Positions 1 through 9,050 are shown, numbered from the stretch's first letter. The stretch: 29,688 nt of DNA from an uncultured Roseburia sp. (GCA_900753715.1 CAAEAE010000045.1:1-29688); one strand, 5' to 3'. Notes: generated by a model from the letters alone, not told the origin. Numbers and translations are program-made.

Positions 1-794
1 CATACACAGTCCCGTCCCCAGTCACGAAGGGAACGAATGATCTTATGTAATAAAGCATTATTGGTATAAACAGCACCACCTTCTCCCATCGTCATGTGAT
101 GAGGGGGATAAAAGCTGGAAGTTCCAATGTCACCGATAGTTCCGGTAAATCTCCATTCACCATTGATACAGTACCGGCTACCAAGCGCATCACAATTGTC
201 TTCTACAAGCCACAGATCATGTCGGTCACAGAATTCTTTTACCTTCTTCAAGTCAAACGGATTGCCTAAGGTATGTGCAATCATAACTGCTTTTGTCTTC
301 AGTGAAAATGCTTCTTCCAACCTGTCTGTGTCTATGTTATACTGTGGAATCGTCACATCCACGAATACCGGTACTGCACCATACTGTAACATCGGAGTCA
401 CCGTCGTCGGAAATCCGGCAGCCACCGTGATCACTTCATCCCCCGGCAATACTCTGCGTTCTCCCAAAAGAGGAGAAGTCAGTGCCATGAATGCAAGAAG
501 ATTCGCTGAGGATCCGGAATTGACTGCTGAGCAATATTTCACCTGCAGATATTTTGCCAGTCCAAGTTCAAACTGTTCCGTGTATCTGCCGGAGGTCAGC
601 CAAAATTCCAGAGAAGAGTCCACCAGATTCACCATTTCCTCTGCATCATAAACTCGTCCTGCATAAGAGATTCTATCTCCTGCTTCATACGTTTTTTTCT
701 TATGAAATTTATCACAATACTCCCGTACCTGCGACAGAATCTGTTCCCTTGCCTGCTCTTCTGTTTTGCCCTCAAAAATTCCTGTCCCGCTCAT
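1..794 (-). CDS. rfbH: RfbH-type CDP-4-keto-6-deoxyglucose 3-dehydrase (C-terminus cut by window edge)
   Basis: About 264 N-terminal residues are visible and the frame is open to the window edge. The protein belongs to the DegT/DnrJ/EryC1/StrS PLP-fold family. The segments NSGSSANLLAF, PGDEVITVAAGFPTTVTP, IAHTLGNPFDL, EDNCDALGS and SFYPPHHMTMGEGGAV are characteristic of RfbH/E1. In this subfamily the usual PLP-binding Lys is replaced by His, which fits the HH seen here, and the enzyme carries a [2Fe-2S] cluster; the EDNC cysteine and the Cys in RDWGRDC at the edge correspond to ligands. With PMP and a reductase partner it removes the C3 hydroxyl, giving CDP-3,6-dideoxy-4-keto-glucose. The ATG at 792-794 is six bases after the rfbF stop, so the two genes are probably co-transcribed. 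The Shine-Dalgarno is weak. The family is about 435 residues, so roughly 40% lies outside. Confidence 0.93.
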   Translation of the reverse strand, partial: MSGTGIFEGKTEEQAREQILSQVREYCDKFHKKKTYEAGDRISYAGRVYDAEEMVNLVDSSLEFWLTSGRYTEQFELGLAKYLQVKYCSAVNSGSSANLLAFMALTSPLLGERRVLPGDEVITVAAGFPTTVTPMLQYGAVPVFVDVTIPQYNIDTDRLEEAFSLKTKAVMIAHTLGNPFDLKKVKEFCDRHDLWLVEDNCDALGSRYCINGEWRFTGTIGDIGTSSFYPPHHMTMGEGGAVYTNNALLHKIIRSLRDWGRDCV

Positions 795-800
795 TCTGCT

Positions 801-1577
801 CTATTCCCATACCTTCCATGGTGCCTGTCCACTGCTCCACAAATCTTCCAATATTTTCTTCTCGCACTGATTGTCCATGCACTGCCAGAAACCAGTATGC
901 TGATAAGACATCAGTTCTCCCTGATCTGCCAGCTTTTCCAATACATCTCTCTCAAATGCTATGTCATCCCCTTCGATATAATTCAATACCTCCGGCTCTA
1001 ACACCATGTAGCCTGCGTTAATTGGCGAATCATCATATGCATTCTTTTCGCGGAATGCACGCACAGAGCTATCCAGTCCGATATCCAGAATTCCTTTCTC
1101 CTGTACTTTTTTAACCGAAGTTAATGTCGCCATTTTTCCATGCTGTTGATGAAACTTTACGATATTCGCAATATTAACATCACAGACACCATCGCCGTAA
1201 GTCATCATAAAAGGCTCATTGCCTATGTATTTCTGGACACGCTTTATTCTGCCACCGGTTAAAGTCTTCAATCCGGTATCCACCACTGTAACCTTCCAAG
1301 GTTCCGTATGTCTGTCGTGGATAATAATGTCATTGCCCTTGGTCAGATCAAAAGTCACATCCGAAGTATGAAGAAAATAATCCGCAAACCACTCCTTGAT
1401 AATATGCTGCTTATATCCGGCACATATAATAAATTCATTAAAACCATAGTAGGAATATTCTTTCATGATATGCCACAGAATAGGCATTCCACCGATTTCG
1501 ATCATCGGCTTGGGACGATATCCCGTCTCTTCAGAAATGCGGGTTCCCATACCACCCGCTAACAATACTACCTTCAT
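801..1577 (-). CDS. rfbF: Glucose-1-phosphate cytidylyltransferase
   Basis: A protein of 258 residues, the usual length for the family, that makes CDP-glucose from glucose-1-phosphate and CTP. This is the first step towards CDP-3,6-dideoxyhexoses. The N-terminal nucleotidyltransferase signature LLAGGMGTRISEE, followed by RPKPMIEIGGMPILWHIM and later TYGDGVCDVNI, is diagnostic of RfbF. The start is the ATG at 1575-1577, preceded by GGAGG at good spacing; an upstream in-frame extension of 18 codons has no such site. rfbH follows immediately downstream. The intermediate enzyme of the pathway, RfbG (CDP-glucose 4,6-dehydratase), is not in the window and would be expected just beyond the left edge or elsewhere. 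Confidence 0.95.
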   Translation of the reverse strand: MKVVLLAGGMGTRISEETGYRPKPMIEIGGMPILWHIMKEYSYYGFNEFIICAGYKQHIIKEWFADYFLHTSDVTFDLTKGNDIIIHDRHTEPWKVTVVDTGLKTLTGGRIKRVQKYIGNEPFMMTYGDGVCDVNIANIVKFHQQHGKMATLTSVKKVQEKGILDIGLDSSVRAFREKNAYDDSPINAGYMVLEPEVLNYIEGDDIAFERDVLEKLADQGELMSYQHTGFWQCMDNQCEKKILEDLWSSGQAPWKVWE

Positions 1578-1627
1578 ATGTGCCTCCTTGCAACGCTTTC
1601 GTTCTCCCAGAACACTTATATTTTTGT

Positions 1628-1897
1628 TCAATTCACACTATCTTCATTTTCTTTTCTAAACTCGTCTACCCAACACTCTATTGTTTGCGCTTTTTCCTCT
1701 ACTGCCTGGGCTATTTGTGCCATAGGCATCCCCATTTTATAGAGATTGATTGCTGTCGCTTTAGACCTTTCCTCTCTGCCTTGTGCCAACGCTTCTTCCT
1801 TGATATCCTCTTCATGCAATAATTCTTTCATGTATTCGGACCTCCATTTCTGATTCCGCCTTGCCTTTCCTACAGCTTCCTCTAACCTCTCTGTCAA
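1628..1897 (-). pseudogene. C-terminal remnant of an Rpn/PD-(D/E)XK family putative transposase
   Basis: An 89-codon frame with no good start. The first possible initiator is a TTG overlapping the stop of the upstream HAD gene, and the frame stays open for at least another 15 or so codons inside that gene. The product is a charged, helical tail (GREERSKATAINLYKMGM, then PMAQIAQAVEE) typical of the C-terminus of Rpn-family recombination-promoting nucleases, which end in GREEGREE-type repeats and a small helix-turn-helix-like region. The nuclease domain is absent. Normal family length is about 280-320 residues, so I read this as a truncated remnant left between the HAD gene and rfbF. Translation as a small peptide by coupling cannot be excluded. 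Confidence 0.6.
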
Positions 1898-3273
1898 ATC
1901 ATCTTCGACTTCATTAACTCTACATTTTTCGATCTTATTCTGTCTGAATGTCTGGATCCCCAGTCATTCAATGCATCTTGAAATTCTTCTGAAATACTAC
2001 AGTCTTTTACTCCCTCACAAATTCTGATCAAATCTCTCTGATATTCATTATAGCTTTCGGAATTGAGAAAATCTCTATATTCTATACAGTCCGTTCTATT
2101 TGCATGAATAACAGGACACAAAAAACAATATGAAAAAATATTACCATCCTCTATAGATACCGCTCCCTTATGCTCATGAAGAGAGAATGGATTAGCAAAT
2201 AATTTTGTCATTATCATTCCCAAGACAACTCTATCCTGTAAGGTTCTTACCCTGTTCAATAATTCCTTCATATTAGACAGCATCAGAAGTTCATATGAAC
2301 TCATTATCTGTACTGCATTTAGTCCTTGTCTGTATGCCATCCTGATATCATCATAACGATTGTCCCCAACATGAATAATCTGGTCTGTTTTTGCCAGTTT
2401 CTTCAGTTTCTCAAATAATTCACCGTTCTTTTTACTCTTTTGTTCCTCGCATGATATGAGTATCTGCTGATAATCGTTCACTCCAACACCATGAAGTATT
2501 TCAATAATTTCCTTCGACGGCCAATACATGTCTGAGACAAGATACACCTTTTTCCCACTTGCTATTGCCCATTGCAACAGCCGAATCATTTCTCTTCGAG
2601 GCTGTAATACTCGTTTTTCCATTTTCAACTCAGCTCTGCAATATTCTTCCAGTGCATCTTTTTTCCAGCCGGTAATCTGTCCTATTTTATCATAAATATC
2701 ACTGATATTACAGATACCGGTACACTCTCTTTCCGCCTTTCTCCGGTATACTGCAAACTGCCTGGGAACTACTCCCTCCATTTCCATAAGCTGGTGCATA
2801 TCCTCTAAAGTCAATGTAGTCCTCTGTACTAGTGTATCAAAAATATCAAAAGACACGACTGGATATGGCTCAAGTATTTCCCGTATTCTTTCTTCGTTCA
2901 CATTCCAATATTCCATATCATGATCTGCCGCCATCTTATGTGGAAGCCTGTTTCCATGAAAATCATATATTTTTATACCATTTTCTTCACAAAATAAATG
3001 AATACGATCATAAATGATAGGAATAATATGATCCCTTGCCACAATTATAATGATGCAGTTTCTGTCCGCTGCCGCCTGCAAAGGAAACACTTCTGCCCCA
3101 TATAAATGCTCACCCTCTAATTGGGGATCCAATATGCCTTGAAAATCAAAATCCTTGACGTTTTTCAAAAGAAAGTCTGTTTTTTCTCCAGCCCCGTAAA
3201 GCATTATCTTTTCCGAGCGGAGTGATTTGCATTCTTTTTCAAACTGATTACAAAAAGCCTGTTCTTCTGTCAT
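1894..3273 (-). CDS. HAD-superfamily hydrolase with N-terminal Rossmann-like module (COG5610-like)
   Basis: A protein of 459 residues. Residues about 20-105 form a Rossmann-like module (KIMLYGAG ... ILDPQLEG ... IIIIVAR) shared with neighbouring genes. From about residue 140 comes a HAD domain: motif I FDIFDTLVQR with the DxD nucleophile pair, motif II VYLVSDMYW, a Lys in the KSKKNGELFEKL region, and motif IV HVGDNRYDDI. All four catalytic elements are present, so it should be an active phosphatase or phosphotransferase. The helical C-terminus (about 330-459) is unassigned. Related large HAD proteins often occur with glycosyltransferases in surface-polysaccharide loci. The start is an ATG with AGCAGGAT close upstream. 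It follows the 423-residue gene after 27 bases. The substrate is unknown; a sugar phosphate or nucleotide sugar is an inference from context. Confidence 0.75.
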   Translation of the reverse strand: MTEEQAFCNQFEKECKSLRSEKIMLYGAGEKTDFLLKNVKDFDFQGILDPQLEGEHLYGAEVFPLQAAADRNCIIIIVARDHIIPIIYDRIHLFCEENGIKIYDFHGNRLPHKMAADHDMEYWNVNEERIREILEPYPVVSFDIFDTLVQRTTLTLEDMHQLMEMEGVVPRQFAVYRRKAERECTGICNISDIYDKIGQITGWKKDALEEYCRAELKMEKRVLQPRREMIRLLQWAIASGKKVYLVSDMYWPSKEIIEILHGVGVNDYQQILISCEEQKSKKNGELFEKLKKLAKTDQIIHVGDNRYDDIRMAYRQGLNAVQIMSSYELLMLSNMKELLNRVRTLQDRVVLGMIMTKLFANPFSLHEHKGAVSIEDGNIFSYCFLCPVIHANRTDCIEYRDFLNSESYNEYQRDLIRICEGVKDCSISEEFQDALNDWGSRHSDRIRSKNVELMKSKMI

Positions 3274-3300
3274 ATCCTGCTTTTATTAAGTCTCCCAGCC

Positions 3301-4572
3301 TCAAATCAAAATATCATCTGCAAAATTAAGTGTTTCTTTTTGGAACGAATCCTGCAAAACAAATGCCTTTTTCACCTCTTCCGAAAAGACAATCTGCGGT
3401 TCTCTAAGCAAATCCATACATGCGTCAAGCAACTGTACAGACACTAGTGGAGCCTTTCCTTCTCCCCAAATGCTTCTATATTCTCTATAATAATCCATAA
3501 CTGCAGTAAAGATAACTTTTTTGACGTTTACATCTCCATGATACTCTTCTAATACAGGAATACCCTCATGATCAAAGCCCTTCAACGAACCATGCGGTGC
3601 TTCAAAGAGTGCCTCCATCAACGGATAAAACACTTGCGCAAACGACCTCATTTCATAAAAATTCATCTCGTGCTGACAATAGGAAGTAACGTCTATCGTT
3701 CCTAAATCCAGCGGCAATTTCATATAATACAGCCCCAACAGTTCCCTCTGCATTATTTGCTGTAAATGATACTGCACCGTTCCCCTTGCGCCAAAATCAT
3801 AAAGACAGATTTTTTCATAGTTATCCAGCGAAAAAGTTTTCAGATATTGGCAATAATTCGCCCCCACCTCCGGATCCCTTGTTGCAGCTATCACAGACTG
3901 TCTTGATGCATAAAAATAACATGCTTCAGGAAGTTCTGCCATTGTGTTGCGGGATAATTCTTCCTGATACAGTTGATAAAAAATATATCCGTCCCTTGCC
4001 TGGAACAGTAACAATTCGCCCCCATTCTTTATTGCTTCCTGTATCACCCAGAAAAATAAATTTACCATAAAGGGCGCCATAAAAGTATTTATCAAAGCAT
4101 ACATATCCGTTATCACAAGTTTCTTATCTTTCTGCCTAAAAAATTCCTTACACTTGTGCAAAAGGCGATTATATATGTATCGATCTTGCTCGGACACTGC
4201 CAGGCTGTTTATTTTTTCGAAACATTCATCCAGATTCTGTCTGCCAAAAACCTGATCTAAATCATCCCCCTCTATCGTATAAACCGGAATATTTATTATG
4301 CTTTGGCGGATTTTAGTATACAATTTTTTTAAAAGCATCGGTCTTGCAATAATTACAATGAAATCAGCTTTTGCCGCATCAGCAACATTGAGTACACTAT
4401 GCTCACTTCCCACATATGATAAGTCAGCCACACCGATAATATTGTACTCTTTCAAATTATTCAGCAATTCCCAGGTATGTCTGCCCGTTCCATACAAACA
4501 TATCTTCTCGCTTTTTCTGCTCTGAAAACTTCTCTGAAATGCATGGATAATATATCCTTTTTCATCTGCCAT
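3301..4572 (-). CDS. Protein with Rossmann-like module plus HAD-associated C-terminal domain
   Basis: A protein of 423 residues. The first 100 or so (KICLYGTGRHTWELLNN ... GVADLSYVG ... FIVIIAR) repeat the module at the N-terminus of the adjacent 459-residue HAD protein. The rest lacks the DxD nucleophile of HAD enzymes but contains LLLFQARDGYIFYQLY and CYFYASRQSV, a pattern that resembles the C-terminal half of large COG5610-type HAD proteins (RDGY followed by an aromatic and SR). It may be a non-hydrolytic partner or a split half of such an enzyme. It starts inside the end of the upstream radical SAM gene (11-base overlap), with AGAGGAAGAG as ribosome site, indicating translational coupling. 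No membrane segment or signal peptide is visible. The function is not assignable from sequence alone. Confidence 0.6.
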   Translation of the reverse strand: MADEKGYIIHAFQRSFQSRKSEKICLYGTGRHTWELLNNLKEYNIIGVADLSYVGSEHSVLNVADAAKADFIVIIARPMLLKKLYTKIRQSIINIPVYTIEGDDLDQVFGRQNLDECFEKINSLAVSEQDRYIYNRLLHKCKEFFRQKDKKLVITDMYALINTFMAPFMVNLFFWVIQEAIKNGGELLLFQARDGYIFYQLYQEELSRNTMAELPEACYFYASRQSVIAATRDPEVGANYCQYLKTFSLDNYEKICLYDFGARGTVQYHLQQIMQRELLGLYYMKLPLDLGTIDVTSYCQHEMNFYEMRSFAQVFYPLMEALFEAPHGSLKGFDHEGIPVLEEYHGDVNVKKVIFTAVMDYYREYRSIWGEGKAPLVSVQLLDACMDLLREPQIVFSEEVKKAFVLQDSFQKETLNFADDILI

Positions 4573-5713
4573 TTCTCTTCCTCTGAACAGCCACCCCTAT
4601 CTTAGTCTCACTACAGCATCCCTTACATCTCATACAAATAGATGGATATCCTCTTTTACTGTACCCTAAATTAAATTCCAACAACTCTATTCTCTTATTG
4701 GCATCATAAGGTTCCAACAGGAATGTATCCCCTTCCCGTTCTTCCCATTCTCCTAATTCGATTGCACTTGCCTCCAGATGACAAAAATAAAATTTTCTGT
4801 CCCTTAATCCCCTGAAAGGTGCTCCACACCGATGGAAAAATGCTATTTTCTGCTCTTCTGATTCTCCTGAATGATCAGCCGTTTCAAAACCAAAATCTAA
4901 CCAAAAGTCCATTTTTTTACGAACATAACTAATTTGATGCTGTGATAATGTTTCCTGAAATTTTTCCAGTCTAGGCTCTAGCTGTGGCAAACCATAAGTA
5001 TAGTCACTGACATCATAGATAACATCCATTTTCTGAGAAATATCCAATAATTCTTCCGAAAGATTGCACATTCCATTGGTAAACATATAAATATCAACTA
5101 TTTTATCTCTGTAGTTGTTCTGAATATATTGCAATACCTCCACCAGTTCCGGATACAGTAAGGGTTCCCCGCCCAAAAGATTCATATCTTCCACGGTATC
5201 CACCCATTCGAAGAATGCATCCAGGTCACGCTTGATCTCATCTAATTTACGATCCTGCGGATTACAATAGTAGGACATAAGCATATTGCACCCTTCACAG
5301 TTAAGGGTACACCGATTCGTAACAGAAATGTCTACACGATTGATATACACTTTTCCCTCTACATACCAATCATATATGGTTGCAAATCTCTTATAATCGA
5401 TGTAATCTATATTTTCCCGAAGTCCTAATTCCTGCAGATATTTTGAAACTTCCTGATATGCTTCTGTGCAGATAATAATTTTTCCATCAGACTCATTAAG
5501 TTCTTCTGGCGATATTATGGGTACTCCCAATAATTTCTTACCCTGTTTATTGCTGTCCCGATCCGCTACAGCTTTAATGGAAAGCTTGTTATGATATCTA
5601 CGAATGAAGGTAGTTCCCTTGCCGGCTGCTCCCCATAAGTAGTATTGATTTTCAGCCTTACTCCATATAGCAGCTTCCTGATCAAGTTCATGATGAAAAT
5701 TGTTATATTTCAT
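4562..5713 (-). CDS. Radical SAM protein with N-terminal Rossmann-like module
   Basis: A protein of 383 residues. Residues about 20-105 form the shared Rossmann-like module (YYLWGAAGKG ... VADRDSNKQGKKLLGVPIISPEEL ... KIIICTE). The radical SAM domain follows, with the [4Fe-4S] motif CTLNCEGC (Cx3CxxC) after VDISVTNR and the GGE-type SAM-binding segment LLGGEPLLYPEL. C-terminal cysteines (FHRCGAP, FYFCHLE, CMRCKGCC) resemble auxiliary cluster ligands of SPASM/twitch proteins. The protein should cleave SAM to a 5'-deoxyadenosyl radical and modify an unactivated C-H bond. Substrate and product are unknown; the locus suggests a nucleotide-bound sugar or a glycan. The start has AAGGGATG upstream. 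It is a clear paralogue of the radical SAM gene at 6666-7820. Confidence 0.8.
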   Translation of the reverse strand: MKYNNFHHELDQEAAIWSKAENQYYLWGAAGKGTTFIRRYHNKLSIKAVADRDSNKQGKKLLGVPIISPEELNESDGKIIICTEAYQEVSKYLQELGLRENIDYIDYKRFATIYDWYVEGKVYINRVDISVTNRCTLNCEGCNMLMSYYCNPQDRKLDEIKRDLDAFFEWVDTVEDMNLLGGEPLLYPELVEVLQYIQNNYRDKIVDIYMFTNGMCNLSEELLDISQKMDVIYDVSDYTYGLPQLEPRLEKFQETLSQHQISYVRKKMDFWLDFGFETADHSGESEEQKIAFFHRCGAPFRGLRDRKFYFCHLEASAIELGEWEEREGDTFLLEPYDANKRIELLEFNLGYSKRGYPSICMRCKGCCSETKIGVAVQRKRNGR

Positions 5714-5736
5714 ATCTTTTACATCCCTTCCGATAT

Positions 5737-6621
5737 CTACAGTAGTTCACTATCAATATCCTGTAAAATGCTTTTATAGTATACAACCATTTCTTCAATA
5801 GTTTCTTTATATGGTTTGAAGAAATAATCTCCTATCTCTTTCAAAAGTCTTTCATTATTTCCGGAATACTCCAACTTATATCCTTCTTCTGCTATACTAA
5901 TTGGACGTTCAATCTGCATAACTTCTCTGATAAGATTTCCTAGAGAGAGTAAATCAATATGGTTTCCTCTGCAAACGTTATAATGTTTATGTTGCGGTTC
6001 ATTTTCTATAAACCACTTCATAATCTCAACCAAATCATCAATATAGATATAATCAAAATACACATTTCTGGATAAAGTCATTGGCTTACCCTTTAGTGCT
6101 CTGCATATATTGTTTGAGATAAATCTCCTTGTCCAATCTTCGTACTTACCATACACACCGAACAATCGTAAATCATAGATATTATCCTTCTGCGTGCATT
6201 GCTTAGAAATCAAATATTTGTAAAAACCATATCCATCTTGTGGAATATGTCTTCCAAAATAATCCTCTTTCATAAAAGGTTGATAATGTCTGCTATCATA
6301 CTCTGCACCCGACCCAAAATATAGCATTTTATCATATAAGTGACTGCATCTTTCCAAATTTGAATACATTCTAAGACCCGTTTCTAATACTTTTGATCCA
6401 GAATATGGCTCTCCAATTTTCCCTCTATAATTCGCTGAATGAATCACAATATCTATTTTTTGGTGTATAAGATATTCTTCTACATTTTCTTGATCACACA
6501 AATTTAATTCAGAAGAATTAGGAGCATAAATATCATATAGCAACGATAAACCTTCTTTAAGATTACTACCTATAAATCCGTTTGCCCCTGTAATCAATAT
6601 TTTTTTCTTATCATTATTCAT
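5737..6621 (-). CDS. NAD-dependent epimerase/dehydratase (extended SDR)
   Basis: A protein of 294 residues. The N-terminal cofactor motif KILITGANGFIGSNL (GxxGxxG) and the YGFYKYLISK segment (YxxxK catalytic pair) place it in the extended short-chain dehydrogenase/reductase family, close to GDP-fucose synthase-like and UDP-sugar epimerase-like members. Such enzymes epimerise, dehydrate or reduce NDP-sugars. The family is normally 290-330 residues, so it looks full length. The likely job is reduction or epimerisation of a keto-sugar made elsewhere in this locus, for example a CDP- or NDP-linked intermediate, but the specificity cannot be read from sequence. It lies between the two radical SAM genes in a strikingly AT-rich stretch. 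The Shine-Dalgarno is weak. Confidence 0.82.
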   Translation of the reverse strand: MNNDKKKILITGANGFIGSNLKEGLSLLYDIYAPNSSELNLCDQENVEEYLIHQKIDIVIHSANYRGKIGEPYSGSKVLETGLRMYSNLERCSHLYDKMLYFGSGAEYDSRHYQPFMKEDYFGRHIPQDGYGFYKYLISKQCTQKDNIYDLRLFGVYGKYEDWTRRFISNNICRALKGKPMTLSRNVYFDYIYIDDLVEIMKWFIENEPQHKHYNVCRGNHIDLLSLGNLIREVMQIERPISIAEEGYKLEYSGNNERLLKEIGDYFFKPYKETIEEMVVYYKSILQDIDSELL

Positions 6622-6665
6622 TTATTTTGCTTACATACCTTTTCAGCTTGAACACTAGCTCCAAA

Positions 6666-7820
6666 CTATTTCTGGTTTCCTACAGGTATTGCATGTGTAT
6701 TAATATTCATTCCACCATTACACATTTTACAATAATTCATATAGCCTTTCTCATTATATCCAAGATAATATTCAACAAATTCTTTTTTCCGCTTCTCATC
6801 ATATTTTTTTAAATCAAAACAGTCACTTTCATCTAATTCACAATATTTTATTAAATCCGCATAAAAGCACATACTGCAAAAAAATATTTTATTATTCCAA
6901 ACTCCATGACAAGTTTTTCTGTCACACATATCAAAAAAGTTGATTAACCCTTGTTCGGAACTTATCCCATTGCTCTTTTGTGGATAACCACAATCATACC
7001 ATTCTTTAAACTGTACATGGTCATACATAATATCATATCTTTCTAAAAGTTCAATAACTTCTGTTATTTTTTGTTTTCCAGTCATGCTACTATAATCAGT
7101 AAACCTATATACAATCTTATTCTTTTTAAAAAATTCTAGTTGCATTTCTGTTGGAACGATTACTGCGTTGCTGTATATCTCAATATGCTTAGCTCTCCGG
7201 GGATAATATTCTTTAACAATCCACTGTAACAATTCGTCAAAATGCGGGTACACCATTGCATCACCACCACACAGTGCTAATACATTTACTTCATCAACCC
7301 ACTGAAAATAAGTTTGAATAGTTTCTTTCATTTCTTCCAATGAATAATTGATTGGATTTTTAATTTTAGGAATAAACGAATTACAATATTCACATTTTAA
7401 AGTACAAAACTGAGTTATGCCAAAAGTAATATCACTTACATATACTTTATTATATTTATAAAGCATGTATAGTGAGGACCATTCATCTATATGAAAATAA
7501 TTTACATAGCGCTTTAGACCCATTTCATTTAAAAAATCGTAAACCGACTTAGTTAACCCAGTAGATACAATAATTATATCTTTTTCACTATTAAATATTT
7601 TTTTAAATTCATCAGGCGAAATAACATCATATCCGCAAAACGTTGTGTTTTGCTTTACCGGATTACGATCGACGAATTTGACAATTTTCATTTCATTCTC
7701 AAATTCATCACAAAATGCTTTTCCAAAAGTCCCTGCGCCCCATATATAATAATTATATTGACAATTCATAATTTTTTCTTCCAAAAAATCAAATTCATGT
7801 CCTCTATTTTGCCACTTCAT
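6666..7820 (-). CDS. Second radical SAM protein with N-terminal Rossmann-like module
   Basis: A protein of 384 residues with the same layout as the gene at 4562-5713. A Rossmann-like module comes first (YYIWGAGTFGKAF ... FVDRNPVKQ ... GYDVISPDEF ... IIIVSTG), then a radical SAM core with CTLKCEYC (Cx3CxxC) after ITFGITQF, and LALCGGDAMVYPHF in place of the more usual GGEPL. C-terminal cysteines (FDMCDRKTCHGVW, FFCSMCFY, YCKMCNGG) may bind an auxiliary cluster. The GGD-for-GGE change and divergence from its paralogue suggest a different substrate or step rather than redundancy. Its base composition is very AT-rich compared with the flagellar genes. The start is an ATG with AGGAGAAAAATAG upstream. 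Function: probable sugar or glycan modification, inferred only from the neighbourhood. Confidence 0.78.
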   Translation of the reverse strand: MKWQNRGHEFDFLEEKIMNCQYNYYIWGAGTFGKAFCDEFENEMKIVKFVDRNPVKQNTTFCGYDVISPDEFKKIFNSEKDIIIVSTGLTKSVYDFLNEMGLKRYVNYFHIDEWSSLYMLYKYNKVYVSDITFGITQFCTLKCEYCNSFIPKIKNPINYSLEEMKETIQTYFQWVDEVNVLALCGGDAMVYPHFDELLQWIVKEYYPRRAKHIEIYSNAVIVPTEMQLEFFKKNKIVYRFTDYSSMTGKQKITEVIELLERYDIMYDHVQFKEWYDCGYPQKSNGISSEQGLINFFDMCDRKTCHGVWNNKIFFCSMCFYADLIKYCELDESDCFDLKKYDEKRKKEFVEYYLGYNEKGYMNYCKMCNGGMNINTHAIPVGNQK

Positions 7821-7883
7821 CTATTTTTCTCCTAGGTATTATAATAATAATCTATCATTAATAAATGCTTTTTATCTTTCCAT

Positions 7884-9050
7884 TTAACTTTCTTGCTCAT
7901 AGACAGCATAGCACACCGTGTCATCCAATGTATTTTTATGATGTCGTATATATATTTTGTACCCAGTAAATATTGAATGAATCAAATACGGCATAATTGA
8001 AAATTGTTTATAATTATGGTACATACTAATTGCTAAAATCGGATGGTTTTTTTGAATCACCAAAGTCGCACCATGCAGTGCCGCTTCTTCGGCCCCTTCA
8101 ATATCCATTTTAATTAAATCGACTTTCTTTTCCACAAACATGTTATCTAACGAAACAATTTTGCTACTCTGATTACCCTCAGTGCATATTCTACTTGCTC
8201 CTGTCTGATCAGATATATATGTAATGGTTTCATTAGTATCCCCTACTCCATATAAATATGGAACTATTTTTCTTCCTTTTCCCTCAAATTTTGTATGAAT
8301 ATTATTTTCCAATACCCTATACACATCACTATCCATTTCAAAACAATGGAATTCATTTCCTATATTGAAATGAATAAATTCCTCTAAAGAATCTCCAATA
8401 AAAGCACCACAATCTATAACTGTCTCTACCTTACTATAATCAATAATATCTTCTACAATATATTGATGTTTTGAATAATATTTTTCCATGTAATTAGGTT
8501 CATAATCCCTTATTTCTGACTGCAATCGCAATTCTAGCAGAGCTTTATATACGTCTTTTGATTGTCTGTCCGCTAACAAATCATAACTTTTTTTATACCA
8601 TATTTCAAATCGTTCTTTATCAACATCAAATATTTGAAGCATATACGCTGATATTCCCAACGGATTATGGTATACCCTTGGGAAATCCTTAATTTGCTCA
8701 TTAATAGCATAACAAGCCTGTGCATTTTCCACTGCAATAATTACATACAATCCATCTTTGAATTCTGCAATCCTTTCATAGCTAACGCATTTTACACCTT
8801 GAAATGTTTCCCCATGCTTTTCATTGTCATTATCGCAGAAATATTTTATTGGAATTTCATTATCTTGAAACCATTGGCATATAATTTTTCCTAGATTTCC
8901 CATTCCCCATATGCATATATCATATAACTCACTCTGTTCTTTCCAATAATTTTCATAGCTCCTGTCCGTTTTAAATCTATATGCTAGGCTATATTCTTTT
9001 TTAATATCCAACATAGCTATTCTCTCTTTCTTATCATGCATATGTCCCAT
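7884..9050 (-). CDS. FkbM-family methyltransferase with N-terminal Rossmann-like module
   Basis: A protein of 388 residues. After a short lead comes the shared module (YDICIWGMGNLGKII ... YFCDNDNEKHG ... GVKCVSYERI ... YVIIAVE). The C-terminal half is an FkbM-type SAM-dependent methyltransferase: VIDCGAFIGDSLEEF (motif I), FHCFEMDSDVYRVLENNI, and VDLIKMDIEGAEEAALHGA with the DIEGAE signature. FkbM enzymes usually O-methylate sugars, so a methylated flagellar glycan is a reasonable inference. The initiator is uncertain: 9050 gives the longest form, while an internal ATG at 9012-9014 has a better AAAGAGAGAA ribosome site and would remove 12 residues. It lies 14 bases after the pyruvyl-transferase-like gene and shares its AT-rich composition. 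Confidence 0.8.
   Translation of the reverse strand: MGHMHDKKERIAMLDIKKEYSLAYRFKTDRSYENYWKEQSELYDICIWGMGNLGKIICQWFQDNEIPIKYFCDNDNEKHGETFQGVKCVSYERIAEFKDGLYVIIAVENAQACYAINEQIKDFPRVYHNPLGISAYMLQIFDVDKERFEIWYKKSYDLLADRQSKDVYKALLELRLQSEIRDYEPNYMEKYYSKHQYIVEDIIDYSKVETVIDCGAFIGDSLEEFIHFNIGNEFHCFEMDSDVYRVLENNIHTKFEGKGRKIVPYLYGVGDTNETITYISDQTGASRICTEGNQSSKIVSLDNMFVEKKVDLIKMDIEGAEEAALHGATLVIQKNHPILAISMYHNYKQFSIMPYLIHSIFTGYKIYIRHHKNTLDDTVCYAVYEQES

Noticed and set aside
127..1021. Plus-strand open frames of about 100-175 codons opposite rfbH and rfbF
   Set aside because: They are antisense to well-supported conserved genes, lack ribosome sites and show no recognisable domains.
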